Counted from the first letter of the stretch, positions 1 to 8,639 are shown. The stretch: 64,000 nucleotides of DNA from Pseudomonas sp. MN1F (GCF_009391885.1 NZ_VZII01000007.1:62001-126000), one strand, 5' to 3'. Made by a program: numbers and translations. Notes: a model not told the origin generated them from the letters alone.

Positions 1-1627
1 CCGCTTCATCAAGGGCACCTGCCCGAAATGCGCGGCTGAAGACCAATACGGCGACAACTGCGAAAAGTGCGGCGCCACCTACGCCCCGACCGAACTGAAG
101 AACCCCAAGTCAGCGATCTCCGGTGCCACCCCGGTACTGCGCGATTCCCAGCACTTCTTCTTCAAGCTGCCGGACTTCCAGGCCATGCTGCAGCAGTGGA
201 CCCGTAGCGGCACCCTGCAGGACGCGGTGGCCAACAAGCTCGCCGAATGGCTGGACTCCGGCCTGCAGGAGTGGGACATCTCACGTGATGCGCCGTACTT
301 CGGCTTCGAGATCCCGGGCGAGCCGGGCAAGTACTTCTACGTCTGGCTGGACGCGCCGATCGGCTACATGGCCAGCTTCAAGAACCTCTGCGCACGCCGC
401 CCGGAGCTGGACTTCGACGCATTCTGGAACGAAGGCTCCAAGGCCGAGCTGTACCACTTCATCGGCAAGGACATCGTCAATTTCCACGCCCTGTTCTGGC
501 CAGCCATGCTCGAAGGTGCCGGCTTCCGCAAGCCGACTGCGGTCAACGTGCACGGCTACCTGACCGTGAACGGCGCCAAGATGTCCAAGTCGCGCGGCAC
601 CTTCATCAAGGCCCGCACCTACCTGGACCACCTGCAGCCGGAATACCTGCGCTACTACTACGCCGCCAAGCTTGGCCGTGGCGTCGACGACCTCGACCTG
701 AACCTCGAGGACTTCGTGCAGAAGGTCAACTCCGACCTGGTCGGCAAGGTGGTCAACATCGCCAGCCGTTGCGCCGGCTTCATCCACAAGGGCAATGCTG
801 GCGTGATGGTCGCTGGCGATGCTGCGCCGGAGCTGACCGAGGCCTTCCTCGCTGCCGCCCCGTCGATTGCCGAAGCCTATGAAGGCCGCGATTTCGGCCG
901 CGCGATGCGCGAGATCATGGCCCTGGCCGACCGCGCCAACGCCTGGATCGCCGACAAGGCGCCGTGGTCGCTGGCCAAGCAGGAAGGCAAGCAGGACGAA
1001 GTCCAGGCCATCTGCGCCCAGGGCATCAACCTGTTCCGCCAACTGGTGATCTTCCTCAAACCGGTGCTGCCGCTGCTCGCCGCGGATGCCGAGGCGTTCC
1101 TCAACGTCGCGCCGCTGACCTGGAACGACCATCAATCGCGCCTGGAAAACCACCAGCTGAACCCGTTCAAGGCCCTGATGAGCCGTATCGAACCGGCGAA
1201 GGTCGAAGCCATGGTCGCCGCCAGCAAGGAAGACCTGCTGGCCGCCGAAGCCCAAGCGCCGGCCGGCAACGGCGAGCTGAGCAAGGACCCGCTGTCTGCC
1301 GAAATCGAGTTCGACACCTTTGCCGCCGTCGACCTGCGCGTCGCGCTGATCGTCAAGGCTGAGGCCGTGCCTGGCGCCGACAAGCTGCTGCAACTGACCC
1401 TGGACATCGGCGACGAGCGCCGTAACGTGTTCTCCGGCATCAAGTCGGCCTACCCGGACCCCTCCCAGCTGGAAGGCCGCCTGACCATGATGGTGGCCAA
1501 CCTCAAGCCGCGCAAAATGCGCTTTGGCGTGTCCGAGGGCATGGTCATGGCAGCCGGCCCTGGTGGCGAAGAGATCTACCTGCTCAGCCCTGACAGCGGC
1601 GCCAAGCCAGGTCAGCGCATCAAGTAA
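1..1627 (+). CDS. metG: methionyl-tRNA synthetase, 5'-truncated by window edge
   Basis: This enzyme charges tRNA-Met with methionine in the cytosol. The reading frame is open from base 2, so about 542 C-terminal codons are present and the start lies outside the window. The first residues carry a paired-cysteine zinc knuckle (CPKC...CEKC). A KMSKS signature followed by RG lies near base 580. An anticodon-binding helical domain follows. The last ~110 residues form a Trbp111/EMAP-like tRNA-binding domain, from [11 protein letters not shown] to the C-terminus, typical of the long dimeric bacterial MetG. A GC-rich hairpin follows the stop. Identification is firm; only the Rossmann-fold N-terminus is missing, because of the window boundary. 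Confidence 0.97.
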   Translation, partial: RFIKGTCPKCAAEDQYGDNCEKCGATYAPTELKNPKSAISGATPVLRDSQHFFFKLPDFQAMLQQWTRSGTLQDAVANKLAEWLDSGLQEWDISRDAPYFGFEIPGEPGKYFYVWLDAPIGYMASFKNLCARRPELDFDAFWNEGSKAELYHFIGKDIVNFHALFWPAMLEGAGFRKPTAVNVHGYLTVNGAKMSKSRGTFIKARTYLDHLQPEYLRYYYAAKLGRGVDDLDLNLEDFVQKVNSDLVGKVVNIASRCAGFIHKGNAGVMVAGDAAPELTEAFLAAAPSIAEAYEGRDFGRAMREIMALADRANAWIADKAPWSLAKQEGKQDEVQAICAQGINLFRQLVIFLKPVLPLLAADAEAFLNVAPLTWNDHQSRLENHQLNPFKALMSRIEPAKVEAMVAASKEDLLAAEAQAPAGNGELSKDPLSAEIEFDTFAAVDLRVALIVKAEAVPGADKLLQLTLDIGDERRNVFSGIKSAYPDPSQLEGRLTMMVANLKPRKMRFGVSEGMVMAAGPGGEEIYLLSPDSGAKPGQRIK

Positions 1628-1633
1628 GCCTCC

Positions 1634-1657
1634 TGCCCCGGCCCAACCGCCGGGGCA
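1634..1657 (+). terminator. hairpin after metG
   Basis: A 9-bp perfect stem (TGCCCCGGC / GCCGGGGCA) with a 6-nt loop starts 7 nt after the metG stop. No U-tract follows, so it may be a weak terminator or an mRNA-stabilising hairpin. It separates metG from the rnf-like operon. Confidence 0.55.
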
Positions 1658-1716
1658 ACTCCATCTGCAGCGCCAATGCCGGACGTTGCAGGCGATTCCC
1701 GGCTATCGTCATTCAC

Positions 1717-2265
1717 ATGAACGACTACCTGCTGATCCTGGCCAGCGCCGCGCTGTTCAGCCACCTGCTCTTGCAACAACAGCCGCTGAGCCGGCTGCGC
1801 CTGCAGGTGTGTGGCCTGGCAGGCGCCTTGTCGATCGCACTCGGGGCAAGCGGCGGGCTAGCGCTGGAACGGCTGATCGTGGCGCCCTGGCAGTTGCAGG
1901 ACCTGCGCCTGTTCCTGCTACTGCCCTGGCTGGCACTCCTGGCATGGGGCGTACCGCAGGTGCTGGGCAGGCTGCGTGCGCAGTGGCCGACCAGCAACCT
2001 TGCGCTGCCATTGCTGGGCAACGCCTTGCTGCTGGGCCTGGCGCTGCAAGTGACGGGAGATGACACCTCAGCACTTGCAACGTTGCGCTGGGGGGCATTG
2101 GCCGGCCTGGGTTTCTGGCTTGCGCTGGTACTGTTCGACGACCTGCACCAACGCTGCCAGCACGCTGAAATACCGGCCGCTCTGCGCGGTTTGCCCATTT
2201 CATTGATCGGCGCAGGTGTCATGGCCCTGGCGTTCTCCGGATTCAACGGACTTTTCACGCAATGA
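1717..2265 (+). CDS. rnfA: RnfA-like membrane subunit lacking the iron-sulfur cysteines
   Basis: This is a 182-residue protein with about six hydrophobic segments. It aligns by gene position and overall pattern with RnfA/RsxA/NqrE, the membrane subunit of the Rnf electron-transfer complex. Canonical RnfA proteins carry a GLCP motif in helix 1 and a TNC motif mid-protein; these cysteines help ligate an intramembrane Fe-S cluster. Neither motif is present. The first helix region reads [10 protein letters not shown] and the later site [10 protein letters not shown]. The only cysteines, C32 and one in a late loop, are elsewhere. The ATG at 1717 is the first plausible start. The gene overlaps rnfB by 4 bp (ATGA). 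Family assignment is fair; retention of the usual redox role is doubtful. Confidence 0.8.
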   Translation: MNDYLLILASAALFSHLLLQQQPLSRLRLQVCGLAGALSIALGASGGLALERLIVAPWQLQDLRLFLLLPWLALLAWGVPQVLGRLRAQWPTSNLALPLLGNALLLGLALQVTGDDTSALATLRWGALAGLGFWLALVLFDDLHQRCQHAEIPAALRGLPISLIGAGVMALAFSGFNGLFTQ

Positions 2266-2939
2266 ACTTGATTCAACGCATCGATGCCCTGTTGCCGCAA
2301 ACCCAATGTGGCAAATGCGGCCACAACGGCTGTCGGCCCTACGCCGAAGGCCTGGCAGCGGGCGAGGCCATCAACAAGTGCCCGCCAGGCGGCAGCGAGA
2401 CCATCGCCGCGCTGGCCACGCTGCTCGAGGCGCCACTGCTTGCGCCTGACCCGCTGCGAGGTAGCGCACCACCGCAGGTCGCCTACATTCGTGAGGCCGA
2501 ATGCATCGGTTGCACCAAGTGCATACAGGCCTGCCCGGTCGATGCCATTGTCGGCGCTGCCAAGCTGATGCACACGGTCGTTGCCAGCGAATGCACCGGC
2601 TGTGACCTTTGCCTGGCTCCCTGCCCGGTCGACTGCATCGACATGCAGCCTCTGCCGCCGACAGTGGTGCCGATTGTCAGCGGCCTGGCCCACTCCCCCG
2701 AGCAGCTGCAGGCCCGCCACCAGCGCCGCGATCATGCGCGCCAGCGCCATGAACAGCGAAACGCCCGCCTGCAACGCGATATCGCTCGCAAAGAGGCTCA
2801 GCGCCTGGCACGTACGGCCGACGCCACAAAGGGCGCGGCAGACCCGATCAAGGCCGCCCTCGAACGGATCAAGGCGCAAAAAGCCGCCGCTGCCGATGCT
2901 GCGCCCACGGCGGCCAGACACGACCATGGCAAGCCCTGA
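2262..2939 (+). CDS. rnfB: RnfB-like iron-sulfur subunit without N-terminal anchor
   Basis: This 225-residue electron-transfer protein holds three predicted [4Fe-4S] centres. One is a CGKCGHNGC motif (C16, C19, C24) plus C40. Two ferredoxin motifs follow ([12 protein letters not shown] and [12 protein letters not shown]). Typical RnfB/RsxB begins with a ~25-residue transmembrane helix before this domain. Here the protein begins directly at [10 protein letters not shown], so it appears soluble or docked through partners. The C-terminal ~80 residues are charged and Arg/Ala/Lys-rich, probably helical, and longer than in the E. coli subunit. The ATG overlaps the rnfA stop, and the 3' end overlaps rnfD by 14 bp, leaving no room for rnfC. 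Confidence 0.9.
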   Translation: MNLIQRIDALLPQTQCGKCGHNGCRPYAEGLAAGEAINKCPPGGSETIAALATLLEAPLLAPDPLRGSAPPQVAYIREAECIGCTKCIQACPVDAIVGAAKLMHTVVASECTGCDLCLAPCPVDCIDMQPLPPTVVPIVSGLAHSPEQLQARHQRRDHARQRHEQRNARLQRDIARKEAQRLARTADATKGAADPIKAALERIKAQKAAAADAAPTAARHDHGKP

Positions 2940-3897
2940 CCCACGGCAACGCAAAGCGATGGGCCTGGTGCTGCTGGCCTGCATGCCCGGCCTGCTCGCA
3001 GCGTTCTGGACGCAGGGCTGGGGCGTGCTGTTCAGCCTGTTGCTGTGCGCCAGTAGTGCATTGAGTTGCGAAGCGGTACTGCTGGCGGTGCGTCGCCAGC
3101 CTGTTGTAACGGCACTGAACGATGGCAGTGCCCTGGTGACTGCCGTGCTGCTGGCCATTGCATTGCCTGTATCAGCGCCCTGGTGGTTACCAGTGACTGC
3201 TGCAGGCATTGCCATTGGCGTCGGCAAGCAGGCCTTTGGCGGCGTGGGCCGCAATCTGTTCAACCCGGCCATGGTCGGTTACGCCTTTGTGCTGCTGAAC
3301 TTTCCGCTGCACATGACCCACTGGCCCAACCACGCCGTTGGCTTTTTCGACAGCCTGCAGCTGGTGTCTGGCGCTGGCAACCAGATCGATGCCTGGGCGG
3401 GGCCGACCATTCTCGATGGCCTGCGCCACAACCGCAGCCTGACCATCGAAGAGCTGTTCGCCAGCCACCCCGGTTTTGGCAATGTGGGCGGCCGCAGCAG
3501 CGAATGGATCAATCTGGCATTACTGTTCGGTGGGCTGTTTCTCTGGCAGCGCAAGGTCATCAGCTGGCATGCCCCGGCAGGCCTGCTGGCCGGCCTGTTC
3601 CTGTTCAGCCTGCTGGCCTGGAATGGCTCCGGCTCGGATTCGAACGGCTCGCCACTGCTGCATCTGTTCAGCGGCTCAACCATGCTGGCGGCGTTCTTCA
3701 TCGCCACGGAGCCGGTGTCTGGCCCCAAGGCCAACCTGGCCAGGCTGCTGTTCGGCTTTGGCGCAGGCACGCTGATCTACCTGATTCGCACCTGGGGCAG
3801 CTACCCGGATGGCACGGCATTCGCCATCCTGTTGATGAACCTGGCGGCGCCCGCCCTGGATCGCTTCGCCTTGCGCCGCCAAGAGGCCTCGCCATGA
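2926..3897 (+). CDS. rnfD: RnfD-like membrane flavoprotein subunit
   Basis: This 323-residue polytopic membrane protein resembles RnfD/RsxD/NqrB. Conserved landmarks are DGSALVTA (residues 67-74) and [15 protein letters not shown] (105-119). In the family, ApbE attaches FMN to the Thr of a D-x-x-SGAT-like motif. The equivalent stretch here reads DAWAGPT (155-161), keeping the Thr (T161) but losing the Ser and Ala around it. The start at 2926 (ATG) was chosen because it gives [10 protein letters not shown] and the first hydrophobic helix; it overlaps the end of rnfB by 14 bp. The end overlaps rnfG (ATGA). Confidence 0.9.
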   Translation: MASPDPRQRKAMGLVLLACMPGLLAAFWTQGWGVLFSLLLCASSALSCEAVLLAVRRQPVVTALNDGSALVTAVLLAIALPVSAPWWLPVTAAGIAIGVGKQAFGGVGRNLFNPAMVGYAFVLLNFPLHMTHWPNHAVGFFDSLQLVSGAGNQIDAWAGPTILDGLRHNRSLTIEELFASHPGFGNVGGRSSEWINLALLFGGLFLWQRKVISWHAPAGLLAGLFLFSLLAWNGSGSDSNGSPLLHLFSGSTMLAAFFIATEPVSGPKANLARLLFGFGAGTLIYLIRTWGSYPDGTAFAILLMNLAAPALDRFALRRQEASP

Positions 3898-4496
3898 TCG
3901 CCCCCATTCGCAGCAGCCTGCTGCTACTTGCCGTCGGCGGGTTGGCAATAGCGTTCACGCTGGCCTGGCAGCACTGGACTCGCCCCGCCATCGTCGATGC
4001 CGAGCACCGGCTACTGGCACGCCGGTTTCTGGCGGTGTTGCCCGCGCAAAGTTACGACAACCGCCCCCTGGACAGCGCGTTGCCATTGCCGGCCGAACAG
4101 CCATTGCACAGCACGATCCTCGCGGCGTACCGCGCGACCCAAGGCACGCTGCCAACAGCCATCGTGCTGGTAAGCCAGGTCCAGGGCTATGCCGGCCCGA
4201 TCAAGCTGAGCATTGCCATCGACGCTGAAGGCCGCCTGATCGGCACCCGGGTGATCGAACAGCAGGAAAGCCCTGGGCTGGGCGGCCAGATTGCCGATCC
4301 GCAGTCTGGCTGGCTGGCCCAGTTTGCCAAGCACGGCCTTGGCGATCGCTGGGCGCTCAGGCGCGACCAAGGCGACTTCGACCAGCTGGCCGGGGCAACC
4401 GTTACGTCCCGGGCCGTCATCGACGCCCAACAGGAGGCGTTGCGCTATTTTGACCAGCACCGCAGCGAACTGCTCGGAGCCCCCGGCCATGAATAG
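3894..4496 (+). CDS. rnfG: RnfG-like periplasmic FMN-binding subunit
   Basis: This 200-residue protein has a single N-terminal transmembrane helix (residues ~8-28) followed by a periplasmic FMN-binding domain. It keeps the QESPGLGGQI segment (family HETPGLG) and the flavinylation site LAGATVTS with T169, where most relatives have S or T before GAT. FMN is expected to be linked covalently by ApbE. The start overlaps the rnfD stop by 4 bp, and the end overlaps rnfE by 8 bp, consistent with translational coupling. Confidence 0.9.
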   Translation: MIAPIRSSLLLLAVGGLAIAFTLAWQHWTRPAIVDAEHRLLARRFLAVLPAQSYDNRPLDSALPLPAEQPLHSTILAAYRATQGTLPTAIVLVSQVQGYAGPIKLSIAIDAEGRLIGTRVIEQQESPGLGGQIADPQSGWLAQFAKHGLGDRWALRRDQGDFDQLAGATVTSRAVIDAQQEALRYFDQHRSELLGAPGHE

Positions 4497-5007
4497 ATTC
4501 TGCCTGCTGGTAACCGGCCTGGCTGCGCTGCTTGGCGCCACCCGCACCTTCACCCAGGCGGCAGGCATCGGCGCGTGCATGCTCGTGCTAGCCCTTTTCC
4601 ACCAAGCCTCGCTGAGCCTGCTGCGGCCAACACTCAGCGGCGCGAGGTACTGGTTGGCAAGCCTGCTGCTGCTTGCTGCGCTTGCCAGCTGCCTGCAACT
4701 GGCCCTGCGGGCCTGGGCATTGCCATTGGCGCTGACGCTTGGTTATTTTCCGGCACTGATCTGCCTGCAATGCCTTGTCATCGACACATTGCTGCCAAAA
4801 GAAGGGCGCTGGCGGCAACTGCTGCTCCACCTGAGTGGCCTGCTGCTCGCCTGCCTGTTGCTCGGCGCGAGTCGCCAATGGCTGGCCGAGATAGCAGGCA
4901 TGCACCTGGCCATCCTGCCATCCGGTGGGCTGCTACTGCTCGGCGCGCTACTGGCCCTGTACAATCGGCTACGCCCCACCCTCACACGTCGTCAAGGAAA
5001 GCGTTGA
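4489..5007 (+). CDS. rnfE: short RnfE-like membrane subunit
   Basis: This is a 172-residue, very hydrophobic protein in the rnfE position. It is roughly 60 residues shorter than E. coli RsxE (about 230). The helix-1 motif GLCPLL of the family reads GLAALL here, so that cysteine is gone. The later TNC site aligns with LQC, so one ligand cysteine may remain. The start (ATG 4489) lies inside rnfG. The gene ends 4 bp before nth. Position and pattern support the call; sequence conservation alone would be weak. Confidence 0.75.
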   Translation: MNRFCLLVTGLAALLGATRTFTQAAGIGACMLVLALFHQASLSLLRPTLSGARYWLASLLLLAALASCLQLALRAWALPLALTLGYFPALICLQCLVIDTLLPKEGRWRQLLLHLSGLLLACLLLGASRQWLAEIAGMHLAILPSGGLLLLGALLALYNRLRPTLTRRQGKR

Positions 5008-5011
5008 CCCC

Positions 5012-5650
5012 ATGAATGCCGCCAAACGCCTGGAGATCTTTCGCAGGCTGCACGAAGACAATCCGGACCCGAAAACGGAACTGGCCTACACCACCCCATT
5101 CGAGCTCCTGGTTGCCGTGACGCTTTCGGCGCAGTCCACCGATGTCGGCGTCAACAAGGCCACCGCGCGCCTGTTTCCGGTCGCCAATACGCCGCAAGCC
5201 ATCTACGCGCTTGGTATCGAAGGGCTGAGCGAATACATCAAGACCATCGGCCTCTACAACAGCAAGGCCAAGAACGTCATCGAGGCGTGCCGGCTGTTGA
5301 TCGAGCGCCATGGCGGCGAAGTGCCGCAGACCCGAGAAGCACTGGAAGCGTTGCCGGGCGTGGGGCGCAAGACCGCCAATGTGGTGCTCAACACCGCCTT
5401 CCGCCAGCCGACCATGGCCGTGGACACGCACATCTTCCGGGTCAGCAACCGCACCGGCATCGCGCCTGGCAAGACCGTGCTCGAGGTCGAGAAGAAACTG
5501 GTCAAGTTCGTCCCCAAGGATTACCTGCTCGACGCTCACCATTGGCTCATCCTGCATGGCCGTTACGTATGCCAGGCACGCAAGCCGCGTTGCGGTAGCT
5601 GCCGCATCGAAGATTTGTGCGAATACAAGCACAAGACCTCCGACGATTGA
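5012..5650 (+). CDS. nth: endonuclease III
   Basis: This base-excision DNA glycosylase/AP lyase acts on oxidised pyrimidines. The 212-residue protein matches the E. coli enzyme in length and numbering. It has a helix-hairpin-helix LPGVGRK with the catalytic lysine K120, the catalytic D138 in VDTH, and four C-terminal cysteines (C187, C194, C197, C203) for the [4Fe-4S] cluster. It follows rnfE by 4 bp and so is the last gene of the Rnf-like operon. The ATG at 5012 gives the family N-terminus MNAAKRLEIF. Confidence 0.97.
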   Translation: MNAAKRLEIFRRLHEDNPDPKTELAYTTPFELLVAVTLSAQSTDVGVNKATARLFPVANTPQAIYALGIEGLSEYIKTIGLYNSKAKNVIEACRLLIERHGGEVPQTREALEALPGVGRKTANVVLNTAFRQPTMAVDTHIFRVSNRTGIAPGKTVLEVEKKLVKFVPKDYLLDAHHWLILHGRYVCQARKPRCGSCRIEDLCEYKHKTSDD

Positions 5651-5754
5651 GCCAATAGCAAAAACAGCTGCATTGCGATTGAAAAAATCTTTTTTACCGG
5701 ACTTCGCTTTCTCGCTATAAGGACGGCCAATGGCCCTTTGGCTTGGAGCGACTC

Positions 5755-5931
5755 ATGAGTACCGATAAAGACGACCTGTCGATCGAAGATGACTTTGCTA
5801 CCGCTGACGACGAAGCGGAGCCTCAGGTAGAAACCGCGAAGACCAACCTGAGCAAGCGTCGTACCATTGACAACCTTCTCGAAGAGCGACGCCTGCAACG
5901 GCAACTCGCCGATTTCGACTACGATCTGTAG
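5755..5931 (+). CDS. small acidic conserved Pseudomonas protein
   Basis: This 58-residue protein has no signal peptide or membrane helix. The N-terminal half is strongly acidic (STDKDDLSIEDDF) and the C-terminal half basic/amphipathic (SKRRTIDNLLEERRLQRQL), ending in DFDYDL. The start at 5755 was chosen because a GGAG Shine-Dalgarno lies 6 nt upstream; a longer in-frame start at 5743 has none. I recall a similar small gene after nth in other pseudomonads, but its function is unknown. It could be a small regulatory partner protein. Confidence 0.75.
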   Translation: MSTDKDDLSIEDDFATADDEAEPQVETAKTNLSKRRTIDNLLEERRLQRQLADFDYDL

Positions 5932-5939
5932 CCTTACGC

Positions 5940-5962
5940 AAAGCCTCCTTCGCGGAGGCTTT
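5940..5962 (+). terminator. rho-independent terminator, probably bidirectional
   Basis: An AAAGCCTCC / GGAGGCTTT stem with a 5-nt loop lies between the convergent small acidic gene and the response-regulator gene. The A- and T-rich flanks fit use from both sides. Confidence 0.8.
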
Positions 5963-5975
5963 GTGGATGCAGGGC

Positions 5976-6602
5976 TCAGTTCAGACCATGACGCCGGGCC
6001 AATTCGATCAGGTCCACCAGCGAGTGGGCATTCAGCTTCAGCAGCAGGCGGGTCTTGTAGGTGCTGACCGTCTTGTTGCTGAGGAACATGCTGTCGGCAA
6101 TCTCCTTGTTGGAGCGCCCGCGTGCAAGCTGCTGCAGCACCATCATCTCCCTTGCCGACAGGCGATCAACCATTTCCGCCTCACTGGCCCCCCCCACCCG
6201 GCCATGGGACTTGTGCAATGCCTGGTTCGGGAAGTAACTGTAACCAGAGAGCACAGCCTTGATGGCACTGAGTAGTTCGGTAAGTTCCTGCTGCTTGCAC
6301 ACATAGCCTGAGGCCCCCGCCTGCATGCAGCGCATGGAGAAATGCCCCGGTGCCTGGGAAGTCAGCACCAGAACTCGGCTGCCAGGGCTGGCCGCGGCCA
6401 TGCGGGCAATGACCTCCAGCCCGTCGAGTTTGGGGATGCCGATATCCAGTACAACAATATCGGGAAGGTGTTCGCGAGTGAGCTGCAAGGCCGCTATACC
6501 GTTGTCGGTTTCCGCAACAACATCGTAGCCATGTCGCTCCATCAGCATGCGCACTGCCAAGCGTATGACCGGATGATCATCCACGATAAGGACTTTATTC
6601 AT
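5976..6602 (-). CDS. orphan NarL/FixJ (BvgA-like) response regulator
   Basis: This 208-residue two-component regulator has an N-terminal receiver domain (VLIVDDHPVIRL, phospho-acceptor Asp in VVLDIGIPKLDG). A C-terminal LuxR helix-turn-helix follows (LSAREMMVLQQLARGRSNKEIADSMFLS is its conserved core, cited here only as a region near residues 145-175). I took the ATG at 6602, which gives MNKVLIVDDH and has a GATGGA sequence upstream; a start six codons earlier is possible. No histidine kinase gene is nearby, so the signal is unknown. It resembles EvgA/BvgA-type regulators. Confidence 0.88.
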   Translation of the reverse strand: MNKVLIVDDHPVIRLAVRMLMERHGYDVVAETDNGIAALQLTREHLPDIVVLDIGIPKLDGLEVIARMAAASPGSRVLVLTSQAPGHFSMRCMQAGASGYVCKQQELTELLSAIKAVLSGYSYFPNQALHKSHGRVGGASEAEMVDRLSAREMMVLQQLARGRSNKEIADSMFLSNKTVSTYKTRLLLKLNAHSLVDLIELARRHGLN

Positions 6603-6909
6603 GCGATATCCATCATTCATTATTCTGCTTTGACGACTGCCTCACCATAACCGAGCAGAACGCTCAATGGCGCGTCAATTCCCCGCCCAAGTAGCCGAAT
6701 AGATGAACCTTACGTCGGTTTGGGAATTTTCCTACAAGAAAAATTTAAAGCCTTCTCAAGAATGTGCTTACGAACTCGCGAATCAAACCTGATCGACTCG
6801 CTCACCCCATCAACCACGTCGACAAATTCCCTCCCCGGGAAAAATTCCACAATTTAGTTGAGCCAGTCAGTAGGTTATTGATAAGCGGAACAAGCAGGAG
6901 GCAATAACC
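6603..6909. other. AT-rich intergenic region, promoters inferred
   Basis: This ~300-bp divergent gap is clearly more AT-rich than its surroundings, with runs such as AAGAAAAATTTAAAG. It must hold the promoters of the response regulator (minus) and of the membrane-protein gene (plus). I see no convincing operator or terminator in it. The low GC suggests acquired DNA or binding by a MvaT/H-NS-like silencer. Confidence 0.5.
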
Positions 6910-7350
6910 ATGACCGATAACCAACCAGTGGCTCCGCTGACGATAATCGCCATCTTCGCTGGCATCATCGAAGCTTCTGCCTTGGCAACCTTGCCTTTTC
7001 TCAGTGAAAAAAGTCAGACGTACTACACCTGGTTCCTTGTAGGGTTCCCATTCTTTCTCACTGCCCTGTTCTTTCTCACCCTGAACTTCAACTACAAATC
7101 CTTTTACAAACCTGACCTGGCCGAGCAGAAGAACATCCCTGAACAAGCGGTACATCCCGACATGCAAGAAACTGTAACCATGATGTTCTCCGGCCCAGAC
7201 GCGCAGAAACTTATAGAACAACAAATCATGCAAGCCATTAAGCAACCGCAGGTCGAAAACAGGCACTGGCAACTGTGCAATATGGATCTGCAGCAGTGCG
7301 TGCGTCTTTCCACCACCCGCATGCCTGAGGATCGCCCCCATGGCCGCTGA
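6910..7350 (+). CDS. small two-helix membrane protein of unknown function
   Basis: This 146-residue protein has two hydrophobic segments near the N-terminus (about residues 9-28 and 40-57). A soluble, Gln/Met-rich C-terminal half follows (GPDAQKLIEQQIMQAIKQPQ). A perfect AGGAGG Shine-Dalgarno lies 8 nt before the ATG. Codon use and GC are lower than in the flanking genes. I do not recognise the family. Its location beside an orphan response regulator may be incidental, since the two are divergently transcribed. A shared bidirectional terminator separates it from argG. Confidence 0.75.
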   Translation: MTDNQPVAPLTIIAIFAGIIEASALATLPFLSEKSQTYYTWFLVGFPFFLTALFFLTLNFNYKSFYKPDLAEQKNIPEQAVHPDMQETVTMMFSGPDAQKLIEQQIMQAIKQPQVENRHWQLCNMDLQQCVRLSTTRMPEDRPHGR

Positions 7351-7369
7351 TCAGAGCACGTTTCAGAAG

Positions 7370-7402
7370 GCAAAAAAAACCCGGCCAGAGCCGGGTTGTT
7401 TT
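7370..7402. terminator. bidirectional terminator between convergent genes
   Basis: An AACCCGGC / GCCGGGTT hairpin is flanked by an A8 run on one side and TGTTTTT on the other. It serves the upstream membrane-protein gene (plus) and argG (minus). Confidence 0.85.
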
Positions 7403-7421
7403 TGCCACTTCAGCCAGATGC

Positions 7422-8639
7422 TCAGAGCATCTCGCGGCCTTTGTTGGCAGCGATACGCATGCGCAGCGCGTTGAGCTTGATGAAGCCAGCAGCATCGGCC
7501 TGGTTGTAGGCGCCGCCGTCTTCTTCGAAGGTCGCGATGTTGGCATCGAACAGCGAGTCGTCCGACTTGCGGCCAACCACGATGACGTTGCCCTTGTACA
7601 GCTTCAGGCGCACGACGCCGTTAACGTTGACCTGCGAAGCGTCGATCATCTTCTGCAGCATCAGGCGCTCCGGGCTCCACCAGTAGCCGGTGTAGATCAG
7701 GCTGGCGTACTTCGGCATCAGCTCGTCTTTCAGGTGAGCGACTTCGCGGTCCAGGGTGATCGACTCGATGGCGCGGTGCGCCTTGAGCATGATGGTGCCA
7801 CCAGGGGTTTCGTAGCAGCCACGGGACTTCATGCCCACGTAACGGTTCTCTACGATGTCCAGACGGCCGATACCGTTGGCGCCGCCGATGCGGTTCAGTT
7901 CGGCAAGCACGGTGGCCGGGGTCATGTCGACGCCGTCGATGGCGACGATGTCACCATTGCGGTAGGTCAGCTCGATGTAGGTAGCCTGGTCCGGGGCATT
8001 CTCTGGCGAGACGCTCCAGCGCCACATGTCTTCTTCGTGCTCGGTCCAGGTATCTTCCAGGACACCGCCTTCGTAGGAGATGTGCAGCAGGTTGGCGTCC
8101 ATCGAGTACGGCGACTTCTTCTTGCCGTGGCGCTCGATCGGGATGCCGTGCTTCTCGGCGTAGTCCATCAGCTTTTCGCGGGACAGCAGGTCCCACTCGC
8201 GCCATGGGGCGATGACCTTGACGCCAGGCTTGAGGGCGTAGGCACCCAGCTCGAAGCGGACCTGGTCGTTACCCTTGCCGGTAGCGCCGTGGGAAATGGC
8301 GTCGGCGCCGGTTTCGTTGGCGATTTCGATCAGGCGCTTGGCGATCAGCGGGCGAGCGATGGAAGTACCCAGCAGGTACTCGCCTTCGTATACGGTATTG
8401 GCGCGGAACATCGGGAAGACGAAATCACGCACGAACTCTTCGCGCAGGTCGTCGATGTAGATCTCTTTTACGCCCATCGCCTGCGCTTTGGCGCGGGCCG
8501 GCTCGACTTCTTCGCCCTGACCCAGGTCAGCGGTGAAGGTCACCACTTCGCAGTTGTAGGTATCCTGCAGCCACTTGAGAATCACCGAAGTATCAAGGCC
8601 GCCGGAATACGCCAGTACGACCTTTTTTACGTCCGCCAT
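7422..8639 (-). CDS. argG: argininosuccinate synthase
   Basis: This enzyme joins citrulline and aspartate using ATP in arginine synthesis. The 405-residue protein has the PP-loop pyrophosphatase motif AYSGGLDTS near the N-terminus and the family sequences [16 protein letters not shown] and YETPGGT. The ATG at 8639 ([14 protein letters not shown]) has GGAG upstream; the open frame extends 45 codons further, but those are non-homologous. Two ArgR-type half-sites lie 60-96 bp upstream, predicting repression by arginine. Confidence 0.98.
   Translation of the reverse strand: MADVKKVVLAYSGGLDTSVILKWLQDTYNCEVVTFTADLGQGEEVEPARAKAQAMGVKEIYIDDLREEFVRDFVFPMFRANTVYEGEYLLGTSIARPLIAKRLIEIANETGADAISHGATGKGNDQVRFELGAYALKPGVKVIAPWREWDLLSREKLMDYAEKHGIPIERHGKKKSPYSMDANLLHISYEGGVLEDTWTEHEEDMWRWSVSPENAPDQATYIELTYRNGDIVAIDGVDMTPATVLAELNRIGGANGIGRLDIVENRYVGMKSRGCYETPGGTIMLKAHRAIESITLDREVAHLKDELMPKYASLIYTGYWWSPERLMLQKMIDASQVNVNGVVRLKLYKGNVIVVGRKSDDSLFDANIATFEEDGGAYNQADAAGFIKLNALRMRIAANKGREML

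Noticed and set aside
281..1393. 370-codon minus-strand open frame over metG
   Set aside because: Antisense shadow of a conserved gene in high-GC DNA; no ribosome site and no family resemblance.
2890..2930. Hidden or frameshifted rnfC between rnfB and rnfD
   Set aside because: rnfB and rnfD overlap by 14 bp and no other frame there resembles RnfC.
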